From NCBI RefSeq assembly GCF_900156255.1, contig NZ_FTMK01000006.1:98279-162278 (forward strand): 64,000 nucleotides of DNA, given 5' to 3'. The DNA is from Paracoccus thiocyanatus (GTDB lineage Bacteria; Pseudomonadota; Alphaproteobacteria; Rhodobacterales; Rhodobacteraceae). Shown here in pieces: positions 53,833-63,679 of this stretch (the stretch's first letter is position 1; every line of letters starts with the position of its first letter). Position numbers and translations under genes: made by a program. The notes under the pieces were generated by a model. It saw only the letters and a program-made list of their open reading frames with translations, had not been told where the DNA came from and did not search any database.

Positions 53833-54402
53833 ATGTCTGACCTGCTTGTCATCGCCTTCGACGACGAGACGACCGGCTTCGAGCTGCGCACCGAACTGGT
53901 CAAGATGCAAAAGGAATACCTGATCGAGTTGGAGGACGCCGTGGTCGTCACCCGCCCATCGGCCGAGGACATCCAGCTGCACCAGGCCGTGAACCTGACC
54001 GCGGCGGGCGCGCTTGGCGGCGGCTTCTGGGGCACGCTGGTCGGGCTGATCTTCCTCAATCCGCTGATCGGCGCGGCGGTGGGCGCCGGGGCGGGCGCGC
54101 TGGCCGGCAGGCTTTCGGATATCGGCATCAATGACGATTTCATCCGCGAGTTGGGCCGGTCGGTCCCGCCCGGCGGCTCGGCCGTGTTCATCCTGGTGCG
54201 CAAGATGACCGCCGACAAGGTGCTGGCGCGGCTGGAGGGCTTTCACCTGAAGGGAAGGGTGATGCAGACCTCGTTGCCCGAGGCCGAGGAAGAGCGCCTG
54301 CGCGAAGCCTTTGCCGGCGGCAAGCTGGGCTCGGCGCTGGGCATGCCGCAGGCTGATCGCGGGGTCCCGGCCGGGGGCGGGGCGCCTCCGTCCACGGTCT
54401 GA
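53833..54402 (+). CDS. DUF1269 family membrane protein
   Basis: A 189-aa protein beginning MSDLLVIAFDDETTGFELRTELVKMQKEYL, then a Gly/Ala-rich hydrophobic stretch (about residues 55-95) that could form a membrane hairpin, and a soluble part with GSAVFILVRKMTADKVLARL. This matches the DUF1269 family of unknown function. The start was placed at MSDLL with GAGGGG upstream rather than eight codons earlier. mtgA follows after 39 bases. Confidence 0.83.
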   Translation: MSDLLVIAFDDETTGFELRTELVKMQKEYLIELEDAVVVTRPSAEDIQLHQAVNLTAAGALGGGFWGTLVGLIFLNPLIGAAVGAGAGALAGRLSDIGINDDFIRELGRSVPPGGSAVFILVRKMTADKVLARLEGFHLKGRVMQTSLPEAEEERLREAFAGGKLGSALGMPQADRGVPAGGGAPPSTV

Positions 54403-54441
54403 CGCTTGACGCAAGGGGCATGGGCGTGACAGGACGCGCCC

Positions 54442-55182
54442 ATGGCCCGTCGCATGCATACCCTTGCCCCCCAAGAGGCGCCGGCGCCGCACCGCGCCGC
54501 CATGCGGCGCTGGCGGCCCTTGCGCTGGCTATGGTCCTGGCTGCGCTGGATCGGCGCCCGGCTTTTGGCGCTGATGGTCGTTCTGGTCCTGCTGTTTTCG
54601 TTTATCAACCCGCCGACGACCTGGACCGTCATCCAGGGCCAGCGCGAATTTCCCGGCAGGACGGCGCGGCAATGGGTCGGCCTGGACGAAATCTCGCCGC
54701 ATATGGTCCGGGCCGTGGTCGCGGCCGAGGATGCCAATTTCTGCAACCATTGGGGTTTCGACATGGTCGAGATCCGCCGGGTCATCGCCTCGGGTTCGTC
54801 GCGCGGCGCCTCGACCCTGACCCAGCAGACGGCGAAGAACGTCTTTCTGTGGCAGGGGCGAAGCTGGCCGCGCAAGCTGATGGAAACCGCCTATACCCCG
54901 ATGATCGAGGCGCTGTGGTCCAAGCGCCGCATCGTCGAGGTCTATCTCAACATCGCCGAATTCGGCCGCGGCGTCTTTGGCATCAAGGCGGCGGCGCAGC
55001 ATTACTATCAGACCACGCCCGACAGGCTGAGCCTGCGGCAGGCGGCGGCGCTGGCCTCGATCCTGCCGGCGCCGCGGGTGCGCAATCCGCAGACCGGCTC
55101 GGCCCGGACCCGCGCCATCGTCAGCGGGGCGCAGACCATCCGGGCGGATGGGCGCGATTCCTGCCTGGGGCTGGGGCGTTGA
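54442..55182 (+). CDS. mtgA: Monofunctional biosynthetic peptidoglycan transglycosylase
   Basis: Polymerises lipid II into glycan strands at the inner membrane. It has 246 aa with a basic N-terminus, a membrane anchor around residues 35-55, and GT51 motifs: AAEDANFCNHWGFD (catalytic Glu), RGASTLTQQTAKNVFLW and IVEVYLNIAEFGRG. Length and motif set match MtgA, without a transpeptidase domain. Confidence 0.94.
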   Translation: MARRMHTLAPQEAPAPHRAAMRRWRPLRWLWSWLRWIGARLLALMVVLVLLFSFINPPTTWTVIQGQREFPGRTARQWVGLDEISPHMVRAVVAAEDANFCNHWGFDMVEIRRVIASGSSRGASTLTQQTAKNVFLWQGRSWPRKLMETAYTPMIEALWSKRRIVEVYLNIAEFGRGVFGIKAAAQHYYQTTPDRLSLRQAAALASILPAPRVRNPQTGSARTRAIVSGAQTIRADGRDSCLGLGR

Positions 55183-55264
55183 TCCGCCGGCCGCGCCAGG
55201 ACGGTTGAAACCGCGCGCGCCGGGGCGTATCAACCGAAGGCCCGCGAACGAACCGGTTTTCCCA

Positions 55265-55954
55265 ATGAACACGCCCTCACCCAGTTCCACGATCCGCCTG
55301 TACCACGTCGCCCTGTCGCCGTTTTGCCGCAAGGTGCGGCTGGTGCTGGCCGAAAAGCGGATCGAGGTCGAGCTGGTCGAGGACCGTTTCTGGGAGCCGG
55401 GTTCGGAAATCATGCGCCGCAACCCGGCGGGCAAGCTGCCGGTCCTGCGCATGGACGGCCGGCTTCTGGCCGAAAGCCAGGCGATCTGCGAATACCTGGA
55501 CGAGATCCAGCCCCAGCCGGCGCTGATGCCCGCCCTGCCGGCCGAGCGCTACGAGGTGCGCAGGCTTTGCGCCTGGTTCGACGACAAGTTCAACGCCGAG
55601 GTGACGCGGCCGGTGATGAACGAACGGGTGTGGAAAAAGGTCATGCGCCTGGGCTACCCGGACAGCCGCACCGTCAAGGCCGGGCTTTCGGCCATCCGCT
55701 ATCACCTGGACTACATGAAAAGCCTGCTGGAACATCGCCGCTGGCTGGCGGGCGACGTGATGACGCTGGCGGATTTCGCCGCCGCCTCGCATCTGTCCTG
55801 CCTTGACTATATCTCGGACGTGGACTGGACCTATTCGACCGAGGTGCAGGAATGGTATGCCAAGATCAAGTCGCGGCCCGCCTTCCGCAGCCTCTTGGCC
55901 GATCATCTGCCAGGGGTGCACCCGGCGCCGCATTATGCGCTGCTCGACTTCTAA
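55265..55954 (+). CDS. Glutathione S-transferase family protein
   Basis: A 229-aa GST with thioredoxin-like N-terminal domain ([47 protein letters not shown]) and helical C-terminal domain ([23 protein letters not shown]). The SPFC motif gives a serine or cysteine active site, as in beta/omega-like classes. The start [15 protein letters not shown] is 40 codons inside a longer frame. Its 3' end overlaps queG by 20 bases. The substrate is unknown. Confidence 0.86.
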   Translation: MNTPSPSSTIRLYHVALSPFCRKVRLVLAEKRIEVELVEDRFWEPGSEIMRRNPAGKLPVLRMDGRLLAESQAICEYLDEIQPQPALMPALPAERYEVRRLCAWFDDKFNAEVTRPVMNERVWKKVMRLGYPDSRTVKAGLSAIRYHLDYMKSLLEHRRWLAGDVMTLADFAAASHLSCLDYISDVDWTYSTEVQEWYAKIKSRPAFRSLLADHLPGVHPAPHYALLDF

Positions 55955-56987
55955 GGCGGCCGATCCGGCGGAAATCCGTTCGCGGCTGGAGATGCAGGCA
56001 CGGGCCGAGGGCTTTTCCGCCCTGGGCATCTGCGCCCCCGACGCCAACCCGCAACTGCCCGAGCGGCTGGCCGCGTTCCTGGAGCAGGGCCGCCACGGCC
56101 AGATGGGCTGGATGGCCGAACGCGCGCATTGGCGCGCCTCGCCCCCGACGCTTTGGCCCCAGGCGCGCTCGGTCGTCATGCTGGCCGAGCTTTATACGCC
56201 CGAGCATGACCCGATGGCGGTCATCGGCCACAAGGATCGCGGCGCGGTCAGCGTCTATGCCCAGGGCAAGGATTACCACGACCTGGTCAAGAAGCGGCTC
56301 AAGCGCCTGGGCGGCTGGCTGGTCGGGCTGACCGGCTGCGAGATCAAGGTCTTTGTCGACACCGCCCCGGTGATGGAAAAGCCGCTGGCCCAGGCGGCGG
56401 GGCTGGGCTGGCAGGGCAAGCACACCAATCTTGTGTCGCGCGAACTGGGAAGCTGGTTCTTTCTGGGCGCGATCTTTACCACGCTGGACCTGCCAAAGGA
56501 TGCGGCGGAACCCGGCCATTGCGGATCGTGCCGGGCCTGTCTGGACGCCTGCCCGACCGGGGCGTTTCCGGCGCCCTATCAACTGGATGCGCGGCGCTGC
56601 ATTTCCTATCTGACCATCGAACACAAGGGGCCGGTCGATCAAGAACTGCGCCCGAGCTTGGGCAACCGCATCTATGGCTGCGACGACTGCCTGGCCGCCT
56701 GTCCCTGGAACAAGTTCGCGCAGGCGGCAAGCGAGCTGCGCTATCACGGACCCCATGGCGCGCCGGCGCTGGCCGAACTGGCGGCCCTGGACGATGCGGG
56801 ATTCCGCGAGCGTTTTTCGGGCAGTCCGATCAAGCGCATCGGGCGCGACCGCATGGTGCGCAATGTGCTTTACGCCATCGGCAATTCGGGGCTTGCACAT
56901 CTGCGCCCGGTCGCCCAAGCATTGCAGGATGACCCCGATCCGGCGGTCGCCGATGCGGCGCGCTGGGCTTGCGAGCGATTGCCATGA
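55935..56987 (+). CDS. queG: Epoxyqueuosine reductase
   Basis: Reduces epoxyqueuosine to queuosine in the tRNA wobble position, using cobalamin and two [4Fe-4S] clusters. It has 350 aa. The ferredoxin-like clusters are [12 protein letters not shown] and [10 protein letters not shown], with [15 protein letters not shown] between, and the N-terminal domain has [27 protein letters not shown]. The ATG at 55935 overlaps the GST end; the longer frame to 55803 is within the GST gene. The end overlaps the transporter start (ATGA). Confidence 0.93.
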   Translation: MRCSTSKAADPAEIRSRLEMQARAEGFSALGICAPDANPQLPERLAAFLEQGRHGQMGWMAERAHWRASPPTLWPQARSVVMLAELYTPEHDPMAVIGHKDRGAVSVYAQGKDYHDLVKKRLKRLGGWLVGLTGCEIKVFVDTAPVMEKPLAQAAGLGWQGKHTNLVSRELGSWFFLGAIFTTLDLPKDAAEPGHCGSCRACLDACPTGAFPAPYQLDARRCISYLTIEHKGPVDQELRPSLGNRIYGCDDCLAACPWNKFAQAASELRYHGPHGAPALAELAALDDAGFRERFSGSPIKRIGRDRMVRNVLYAIGNSGLAHLRPVAQALQDDPDPAVADAARWACERLP

Positions 56988-57919
56988 CCCCTCAAAGCCC
57001 GCTGCGCGGCATCATGCTAAAATGCCTCAGCGTGCTGATACTCACGATCATGGCCTCGATCGTCAAGGCGACGGCCCAAGGCGGCCTGGGCGTGCCGCCG
57101 GGGCAGCAGGTCTTCTTCCGCTCGCTTTTCGCCATTCCGGTGATCCTGGTCTGGCTGGCATTCCGGCACGAGCTGGGCGTCGGGCTGCGGACCTTTCGGC
57201 CGATGGGGCATTTCTATCGCGGCGTGATCGGCACCGCGGCCATGGGGCTGGGCTTCTGGGCGCTGGCGCTGCTGCCTTTCCCCGAGGTCACGGCCATCGG
57301 CTATGCCGCGCCGCTGCTGACCGTCATCTTCGCCGCGATGTTTCTGGGCGAGGACGTGCGGCTGTTCCGGCTGTCCATGGTGGTGCTGGGGCTGGTCGGC
57401 GTGGTGATCGTGCTGTCGCCAAGCCTGACCTTTGGCAGCGGCATGAACTACAAGGACAGCCTGGGCGTGATGGTCACGCTGTCGGCGGCGGCCTGCGCGG
57501 CCTTGGCGCAGATCTTCGTGCGCAAGCTGGTGCAGGACGAACGCACCTCGGCCATCGTATTCTGGTTCTCGGCCACGTCGACGCTGCTGGGGCTGCTGAC
57601 GCTGCCCTTTGGCTGGGTCTGGCCCGATGCGGAAACCGCGGCGCTTCTGGTCGCCATCGGGCTTTTGGGCGGGCTTGGGCAGATCCTGCTGACCTCGGCC
57701 TATCGCTATGCCGATGCCTCGCTGGTGGCGCCTTTCGAATATGCCTCGATGCTGCTGGCGCTGCTGATCGGCTGGTTCGTCTTTGACGAGGCGCCGACGC
57801 TGGTCATGCTGGCGGGGGCGACGCTGGTCATCACCGCCGGCATCCTGATCATCTGGCGCGAGCGGCAGCTTGGGGTCGAACGCAACCGCCAGCGCAAGGC
57901 CATGACGCCGCACGGCTAG
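56984..57919 (+). CDS. DMT superfamily (EamA) transporter
   Basis: A 311-aa membrane protein with ten expected helices in two EamA repeats. Conserved features include [35 protein letters not shown] and [24 protein letters not shown]. Family members export amino acids or other small metabolites; the substrate cannot be told. ATGA overlap with queG. The gene ends 9 bases before the convergent sulfotransferase gene. Confidence 0.88.
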   Translation: MTPQSPLRGIMLKCLSVLILTIMASIVKATAQGGLGVPPGQQVFFRSLFAIPVILVWLAFRHELGVGLRTFRPMGHFYRGVIGTAAMGLGFWALALLPFPEVTAIGYAAPLLTVIFAAMFLGEDVRLFRLSMVVLGLVGVVIVLSPSLTFGSGMNYKDSLGVMVTLSAAACAALAQIFVRKLVQDERTSAIVFWFSATSTLLGLLTLPFGWVWPDAETAALLVAIGLLGGLGQILLTSAYRYADASLVAPFEYASMLLALLIGWFVFDEAPTLVMLAGATLVITAGILIIWRERQLGVERNRQRKAMTPHG

Positions 57920-57928
57920 GCGGCGATC

Positions 57929-59323
57929 CTAGGGCCGGGCCGCAAAGCCGAAGGCCACGTAATCGCGCAGATAGGCTTTCTTGGCCGCGGCGCGCAGGTC
58001 CTGGTCGTCCAGGAAATCCGGGAATGCATCAGGACCGGGAAAATCGGCAGCCGCGCCGATCCCCGCGCTGGCGGCAAGCCAGGACAGGTCGCGCGGCAGG
58101 TCCGCCTCGCGCAGGACCATGTCGGGGGCGCCGAAGCGGGCAAAGCCGGCCAGCAGTTCGGATTGGCTGGCCCAGCCGGGACTGGTCGGCAGGGTGGTCT
58201 GCCCGTTCAGGTTGCGGCGCAGGAAATCCAGGAAGGCCGCAAGCAGTTCCGCCTTGCGGCCCTGATCCAGCCCGGCCAGGTCCTGATCCGGCGGCAGCGG
58301 CACGCGGTGGATGCGACGCATCAGGTCGCGCAATTCGGCATTGCCCCCCCCGATCAGCGATTCGAACGCCCTCCAGGCACGCAGCAGCGGATGGCGCAGC
58401 ACGGTAAAGCTGCGATGGCCGACATGCTGGCGCTTCCATTGCCGCAGGCTGGCCTGGTTGAAATCCTCGGCGATCGGGCCCATTCGCCGCAGCCAGCCCG
58501 TGACGCTGCCGGTCGGCCCGCCCTTGACCGGCATGAAGACCAGCCCCCTGCCCGCCCCGGACCCCAGGAACGAGGGCACGGCCGGCCCCTTGCGCGGTTC
58601 GAAATTTGGGATGCGCCGCAGCATGAACGGATCGAGACGCGCCAGTTCCGCGGCCATCTCATCGAAATTCTCGACCTTTTCGGACAGTTCGCGCGGGTTT
58701 TGCGGCACCTGGTCGCTGGCCGGCTCGACCCGGTCCAGGTCGGTGCGGCCCAGCCAATGCAAAAGGCCGGTCATCACCTCGGCATCGCGCAGATCCTCGT
58801 AGCCCAGCCAGAAAGCCGCCTGGCCGGTCACTTGCAGCCGGTGCATGACGCGAACCTGAAACTCTTCGATCGCGCCCACGGCCTGCCGGAACTCGGCGCC
58901 GTCGAAACGCACCGCGGCGGGGATCGGCGTCTCGGTCTCGTTCAGCTTCCACTGGTTCGTCGCCCGCGCCAGCGCGGTCGAGACATAGCTGTCCACCGGG
59001 TTGCGGGTCAGCACGATCTTGGCGCAGGACCGATCCTCGATGATGGCGTCGAAGACGCGCGGGTCGTGGTCGTGGAAATAGCGGAACCCCGGCAGGTGGT
59101 TCGGCTTGTCGAAGATGGCGGCCAGCAGCCGGTGCGGGTCGGCCTCGCGCTCGGCCATGGTGATGCCCTTCAGCTCGTCCTTGTCGGGCCAGCCCATCAT
59201 GTAGGGGTTGAACGCCTCGCCAAAGCAGGTGACGCGCTTGATGGCGTTCAGCGTCGCCTCAAGCAGGTTCGAGCCGGTGCGCATTTCGGCGAAGATCACG
59301 AAGCGGCGGAAATGCTGGGTCAT
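57929..59323 (-). CDS. Two-domain sulfotransferase
   Basis: 464 aa. The N-terminal Stf0-like domain has FAEMRTGSNLLEA (PAPS 5'-loop, residues 11-23) and KIVLTRNPVDSYVSTALAR (3'-phosphate motif, from 102). After residue 250 a second, shorter domain follows, with FMPVKGGPTGSV as a possible degenerate 5'-loop and FTVLRHPLLRAWRAF (306-320) resembling another 3'-phosphate motif. It is the last gene of the glycan operon; its ATG overlaps the GT14-like stop. It probably sulfates a surface polysaccharide. The open frame continues far upstream but overlaps the neighbour. Confidence 0.82.
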   Translation of the reverse strand: MTQHFRRFVIFAEMRTGSNLLEATLNAIKRVTCFGEAFNPYMMGWPDKDELKGITMAEREADPHRLLAAIFDKPNHLPGFRYFHDHDPRVFDAIIEDRSCAKIVLTRNPVDSYVSTALARATNQWKLNETETPIPAAVRFDGAEFRQAVGAIEEFQVRVMHRLQVTGQAAFWLGYEDLRDAEVMTGLLHWLGRTDLDRVEPASDQVPQNPRELSEKVENFDEMAAELARLDPFMLRRIPNFEPRKGPAVPSFLGSGAGRGLVFMPVKGGPTGSVTGWLRRMGPIAEDFNQASLRQWKRQHVGHRSFTVLRHPLLRAWRAFESLIGGGNAELRDLMRRIHRVPLPPDQDLAGLDQGRKAELLAAFLDFLRRNLNGQTTLPTSPGWASQSELLAGFARFGAPDMVLREADLPRDLSWLAASAGIGAAADFPGPDAFPDFLDDQDLRAAAKKAYLRDYVAFGFAARP

Positions 59324-61026
59324 GGCGCGGTTCTTTCTTGCAGGACGCTTGGGGCCGGCGGATCGGCATCGGTGGCGGGAAAATGCCCCATCAATTGCGG
59401 CCGCAGCCCGGCATTGCGCAGCCGTTGCAGGAACCGCCCCATGCCGGCGACATCGCGCATCGGCGGCAGGTCGTCGGCCGGCGGCTCGGGCTGGTCGCCC
59501 AGCCGGTGCAGGATGGCGCCCAGCACCGCCGCGGGCCGGGCGCAGAAATCGGCCAGGTCCCAGATCTGCACCTGCGCCTTGCGCCAGACCGAGTTCAGCA
59601 CCTCGATCTGCGCCAGTTCGGTCCGTTGCAGGATGGCGGCGACGCGGCGGACATCGTCGAAAGGCATGCCCGAATGCAGCAGCGGCACCGCCCAGGCGCC
59701 GGTGATGACGAAAAGCCGCGCGTTGGGATCGGTGGCCAGGAACCAGTTCATCTCTTGCCGGTCGCGCGGGCTGAACTGCCAGACCTGCATTTGCGGGGCG
59801 CTGCGGATCAGGTTTGCCAGAAAGCCGCGGGGGTCCAGGTCGCGCAAGGCCGGGCTGTCGGGCAGCGCGCCGGGCCCGATGGGCTGGCGGCCGGCAAATT
59901 CGACGCCGTGCCGGGCAAAGATATGGCCATGCACATCGGCCCCGATCCGGCCGGCCAGCCAGGTTTCGAAACCGGGGAACAGATCGGTAAAGCCCTGGAA
60001 AAGCGCATAGGGCGCCGCGGTCTTGCCGTTCTCGCGGTCCTTCAGGGGATAGCGGCTTTGCATGTAAAGCCCCGGCCGCCCCAGCCGCCGGCGCGCCACC
60101 GCCTGGCCGATGACGCGGTCCACCCGTTCGGGCCGCGGCTCGGCGGCCAAGGTCCCGGCCGGTCCGGGCTGGGGAAAACTGGCGTGAAGCCGCGCCGCGC
60201 CGCGCCAGATCTTGCGGGCGACGAAACAGCGCGACTGCTGCAACAGCTCCAGGTGGTCGTCGTAAAAGATATAGGGCTTGCCCTGGTTGTCGAACTTGGC
60301 CAGCGTCAGCGAGCGGCTTTCGATATTCGTCGAATGCCGCCGGGCCAAGGTCTGGAAATAGCTTTCGTCGGGGATCCAGACCCGGCGGAAATAGCGGTCG
60401 AACTCGGCACGCCGCGGATCGGACAGGATGGCGGCCAGCGTCCTGCGCGTCAGGCACCACCATTGCGAACCCAGATGCGGCACCAGCCCCTGGGGAATGC
60501 GGCGGCTGAACTTCAGCCGGCGCTGCAAGGCCACATAGCGGTCGAACAGCTTGCGCTGGCGCCGGAACGAAAACGGAAAGCGCAGGGTAAAGCGTTCCTC
60601 GCTGAGGCCGCCGACGGTCCAGCCGTCGTCCTGGGCCGTCACGCTTTCGATGAAGTCCCGCGTCGGGTGCCGCGCCAGATAGGCGCAAAGCTCTTGCACC
60701 GGCCGCAGGGGCAGGCAAGAGCCCGAGACGGCCATGACATGCGTCACGTCCCCGAATCGGTCCAGCAGCAGTCCGGCCGCGTCCTGCGTGGCCCTGACCA
60801 GGCTGAAGCTGCCCCATTCGCAGGGATGACGCGGGCTGAAGACGACCTGCGGCAGGTCCGCCAGGCTGGCGCGCATGGCCCCGACCTCGGCAGGGGCCGC
60901 CTTGGCGTCCACATGGACCGAGACGGCGGCCCCGCCCAGGGCCCAGACCCGCGCCAGGCGGGCGGCGATGGGCAGTTCCTCGTGGCACAGCATGACCACG
61001 CCCAGCCGGACCGGCGCGCCGCTCAT
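59320..61026 (-). CDS. GT14-like (beta-1,6-N-acetylglucosaminyltransferase family) glycosyltransferase with C-terminal extra domain
   Basis: 568 aa. The first 300 residues resemble core-2/I-branching enzymes: LGVVMLCHEELPIAARLARV, VHVDAKAAPAEV, SGSCLPLRP, GSQWWCLTRRTLAAIL and WIPDESYFQTLA. The C-terminal part, from about residue 335, is a separate domain (DUF5927/5928-like, from memory) containing ADVHGHIFARHGVEFAG and MQVWQFSPRDRQEMNWFLA. Start MSGAPVRLG overlaps the GT2 stop (ATGA), and the end overlaps the sulfotransferase start (ATGA). Likely a step in surface glycan assembly. Confidence 0.82.
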   Translation of the reverse strand: MSGAPVRLGVVMLCHEELPIAARLARVWALGGAAVSVHVDAKAAPAEVGAMRASLADLPQVVFSPRHPCEWGSFSLVRATQDAAGLLLDRFGDVTHVMAVSGSCLPLRPVQELCAYLARHPTRDFIESVTAQDDGWTVGGLSEERFTLRFPFSFRRQRKLFDRYVALQRRLKFSRRIPQGLVPHLGSQWWCLTRRTLAAILSDPRRAEFDRYFRRVWIPDESYFQTLARRHSTNIESRSLTLAKFDNQGKPYIFYDDHLELLQQSRCFVARKIWRGAARLHASFPQPGPAGTLAAEPRPERVDRVIGQAVARRRLGRPGLYMQSRYPLKDRENGKTAAPYALFQGFTDLFPGFETWLAGRIGADVHGHIFARHGVEFAGRQPIGPGALPDSPALRDLDPRGFLANLIRSAPQMQVWQFSPRDRQEMNWFLATDPNARLFVITGAWAVPLLHSGMPFDDVRRVAAILQRTELAQIEVLNSVWRKAQVQIWDLADFCARPAAVLGAILHRLGDQPEPPADDLPPMRDVAGMGRFLQRLRNAGLRPQLMGHFPATDADPPAPSVLQERTAP

Positions 61027-62048
61027 GCCCAGTTCCCCTTGGAGATCAGGCCCAGATCCTCTAGCTGGCGCCAGTCCTGCAATTCGCAGGACTGCTCGCA
61101 CCAGAAATCCGGGTCGTCGCGCAGCCCGGCGTGATAGGCCCGATATTCCTGGCTGTCGGCATAATGCTGGCGCCGGTTCAGTTCCTCGGCGGATTTCTGG
61201 GCAAAGGTGGACAGGAACTTGGCGTGAAGCAGGCAGCCCGACGCCTTTTCGCCGCCATTCTCGTCATAGACCCGGTTCAGCGAGCGCGGCAGCAGCATAT
61301 GGGTCGAACTGACATAGGCCAGGCCGCGCTGCCAGCGCACCAGGGGGATCTTGTTCAGCGCCGGGGCGTTTTCGGGATCCTCGCCGAAAAAGGCCCGCGC
61401 CCGTGGCCCGCCCTGGATCCACAGGTTGCCATATTCGCCATTCTTGCGGATGACGTAATTGGCCGGGTCGAACCAGCGCGCGATCTGGAACGGGTCCTGC
61501 CCGGCGCGGTAAGGTTCGGCGACCAGCGAGCCCTGGGGATACATGTCCAGCAGCATGGCCGAGAACGAGCGGATGTTGCTGGCATCCAGCCAATCCGTCA
61601 GCGCCTGCAAGGGCCGGGCGTCGTGATGCGGATAAACCAGGAATTCGTCGGGATCGACCGTCAGGCACCAATGCCCGGTCCCATGCCGGTGCAAAAGCCA
61701 GTTCAGCCAATCCATGCCGAAGCGCGCGCCCTTGTAGCTGTCATGGGTCAGCCAGACCGAGACATCCGGCTGCTCGGCCAGATATTCCCGCCCGCCGTCG
61801 TCCGAGCCGTTGTCCACCACCAGAAAGTGCCTGATGCCCATGGCGCGGTAATAATCCAGGAACCATGGCAGGCGCAGCGCCTCGTTGCGGATGGTCATGA
61901 ACAGCAGGATATCGCCCGGCCGGATGCGGGCGGTGCGGTCATGGATCGGCCGCAGCCGGCGGCGACGCCGAAACGCGCGCCCAAGCAGCCATTGACGGCG
62001 GGCGCGAAGTCGAAGCTTTCGCCGTAAAATCCTGAACGGGCGCGGCAC
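61023..62048 (-). CDS. Glycosyltransferase family 2/92-like protein
   Basis: A 341-aa enzyme. A basic N-terminus (RRKLRLRARRQ) is followed by a GT-A nucleotide-sugar domain: LLFMTIRNEALRLPWFLDYYRAMGIRHFLVVDNGSDDGG, then the metal-binding DPDEFLVYP. The start is GTG after AAAAAGG. It overlaps the GT14-like gene (ATGA). The acceptor is unknown; it probably acts at the cytoplasmic face on a lipid-linked glycan. Confidence 0.82.
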   Translation of the reverse strand: MPRPFRILRRKLRLRARRQWLLGRAFRRRRRLRPIHDRTARIRPGDILLFMTIRNEALRLPWFLDYYRAMGIRHFLVVDNGSDDGGREYLAEQPDVSVWLTHDSYKGARFGMDWLNWLLHRHGTGHWCLTVDPDEFLVYPHHDARPLQALTDWLDASNIRSFSAMLLDMYPQGSLVAEPYRAGQDPFQIARWFDPANYVIRKNGEYGNLWIQGGPRARAFFGEDPENAPALNKIPLVRWQRGLAYVSSTHMLLPRSLNRVYDENGGEKASGCLLHAKFLSTFAQKSAEELNRRQHYADSQEYRAYHAGLRDDPDFWCEQSCELQDWRQLEDLGLISKGNWA

Positions 62049-62073
62049 GGACCTTTTTCACCTTTTACGGCCG

Positions 62074-63312
62074 TCACATAGCCGTAACGCTTGGATCGCG
62101 CAATGACCGGGACAACCCATCGTGGAAAAGGGCGAAATGCCGGTCCCAGTCGGGCACCGGCAGGGGCGGCAGCCGGCGCGGGGCCGCGTCCGACAGCCGC
62201 GCCAGTTCCGCCGCCCAATCGGCCGGCGCGTCGGGCGACAGCCAGATCGCATAGTCGCCCAGCGTCTCGCGCGCGGCGGGCAAGGGGGTGGCCAGGACCG
62301 GGATGCCGCGCCCGGCGGCTTCGGTCAGGGGCAGGCCGAAGCCTTCGGCGCGGCTGGGCATCAGCAGCCCGTGGCTGCGCGCCAGCAGCGCCGCGACCGC
62401 GCCATCGTCCAGGTCCGAAAGCTCGCGCACCGGCCCACCCGGCGGCAGGCGGTCAAGCCGGGAAAAGACCTCGCGATTTTCCCAGCCGCGGCGGCCGATG
62501 ATGAACAGCCGCGGCGGATCGGGCATTCGCCCCAGCATCTGCCAGGCGTCCAGCAGCAGGGCGTGGTTCTTGCGCGGCTCGATGGTGCCCAGGGCAACGA
62601 AGAACGGCCGCGACAGGTCCAGATCGGCCGGCAGCCCCGCGGGGTCGGGCGCGGCCAGCCGCGTGCCGATGGGCGCAGCCACGACCGGCGCATGGCCCGG
62701 CAGCCCCAGCCGCGCGCGCCAGCGCAGCACATCGCCGCGGGTGGCGTCCGAGACGGTCAGGATCAGTTCCGCCCCAGCCACCGCGGCGACGAAGCGGTCG
62801 CGGAACCTGTCGGCCTGGCCGGCGCGGGTGAATTCGGGATGGTCCAGCGGGATCGTGTCATGGATCAGCACCGCCCGCGGCAGGGGGCGCAGATTCGCCA
62901 AAAGCCCCGCTTGCAGATTGGCATGGCCGACATTGACATAGACCGCCTGCCCCAGATGCGCCAAGGCCGCGCGGCCCAGCCCCCGCCCCTCGGGTCCCGC
63001 CCGCATCAGCGCCATCCGCCGCAGCGCCGCCTCGGCCCGCGCGGGCAATGTGCGCCGCCCGCGCAGCCGGTCCAGCAGGTCGGGCGGCGGCAGGCCGTCC
63101 AGCGCCCCGCCCAGCCAGCGCAGGATCGCCGCCCCGGCCTGGGGCGGCAGCAGCAATTGCCCGCGCCGCACCCGGCACAAAAGCAGGTGCGGCCGGCCTT
63201 GCAGATGCGCCAGCCATTCCGCCTCGACCCGGTCGATGCCGGTGGCGGGGCCACCACCAAGGCGCGAGATCAGCCGCGAGACATCCAGCAGGACCGCCGG
63301 GTCAGCCCTCAT
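62074..63312 (-). CDS. Glycosyltransferase family 4 protein
   Basis: 412 aa of GT-B fold. The donor-binding half shows FFVALGTIEPRKNHALLLDAW and the E-x7-E signature SRAEGFGLPLTEAAGRG. The N-terminal half includes LLDVSRLISRLGGGPATGIDRVEAEWL and DTIPLDHPEF. The start ATG overlaps the galE end by 11 bases, so galE, GT4 and the following genes were one operon before IS insertion. Extremely GC-rich codon use. Confidence 0.87.
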   Translation of the reverse strand: MRADPAVLLDVSRLISRLGGGPATGIDRVEAEWLAHLQGRPHLLLCRVRRGQLLLPPQAGAAILRWLGGALDGLPPPDLLDRLRGRRTLPARAEAALRRMALMRAGPEGRGLGRAALAHLGQAVYVNVGHANLQAGLLANLRPLPRAVLIHDTIPLDHPEFTRAGQADRFRDRFVAAVAGAELILTVSDATRGDVLRWRARLGLPGHAPVVAAPIGTRLAAPDPAGLPADLDLSRPFFVALGTIEPRKNHALLLDAWQMLGRMPDPPRLFIIGRRGWENREVFSRLDRLPPGGPVRELSDLDDGAVAALLARSHGLLMPSRAEGFGLPLTEAAGRGIPVLATPLPAARETLGDYAIWLSPDAPADWAAELARLSDAAPRRLPPLPVPDWDRHFALFHDGLSRSLRDPSVTAM

Positions 63313-63679
63313 ATCCGCCGTTCTGATGCCAGCGCCAGGCGTCGCCGATCATCTGCGGCAGGGTCGAGCGCGCCGGGTTCCAGCCCAGCACCGAAACCGC
63401 CTTTTCGCTGCCCGAGACCAGCTTGACGGCATCGCCGCCGCGGCGCGGCCCCTCGGTCATCGGCACCGGGCGGTTGGTGACATGGCGGGAATGGTCGATC
63501 ACCTCGCGCACCGAGAAACCGTTGCCGGTGCCCAGGCAAAACACCTCGTGCCCGCCCTGGGCCACCTTGCCGTCCAGCAGGTATTTCAGCCCCAGCACAT
63601 GCGCGTCGACCAGGTCCATGACATGGACATAGTCGCGGATGCAGGTGCCGTCCGGGGTCGGGTAATCGGTGCCGTGGAT
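63302..63679 (-). pseudogene. galE: UDP-glucose 4-epimerase, 3' fragment interrupted by an IS element
   Basis: The last 125 codons of GalE, which interconverts UDP-glucose and UDP-galactose. The fragment starts at IHGTDYPTPDGTCIRDYVHV and continues through LGTGNGFSVREVIDHSRHVTNRPVP and LGWNPARSTLPQMIGDAW, the normal C-terminus. Upstream of codon ATC at 63677-63679 the sequence changes to the end of an IS5-like element. The remaining roughly 200 N-terminal residues must lie beyond the element, outside the window, if still present. Without the Rossmann domain the fragment cannot be active. Confidence 0.82.

Noticed and set aside
59324..60988. Upstream extension of the sulfotransferase to a 1019-aa protein
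   Set aside because: The extension lies wholly within the GT14-like gene in another frame and resembles Arg/Gly/Ala shadow sequence. The ATG at 59323 is coupled to the upstream stop.
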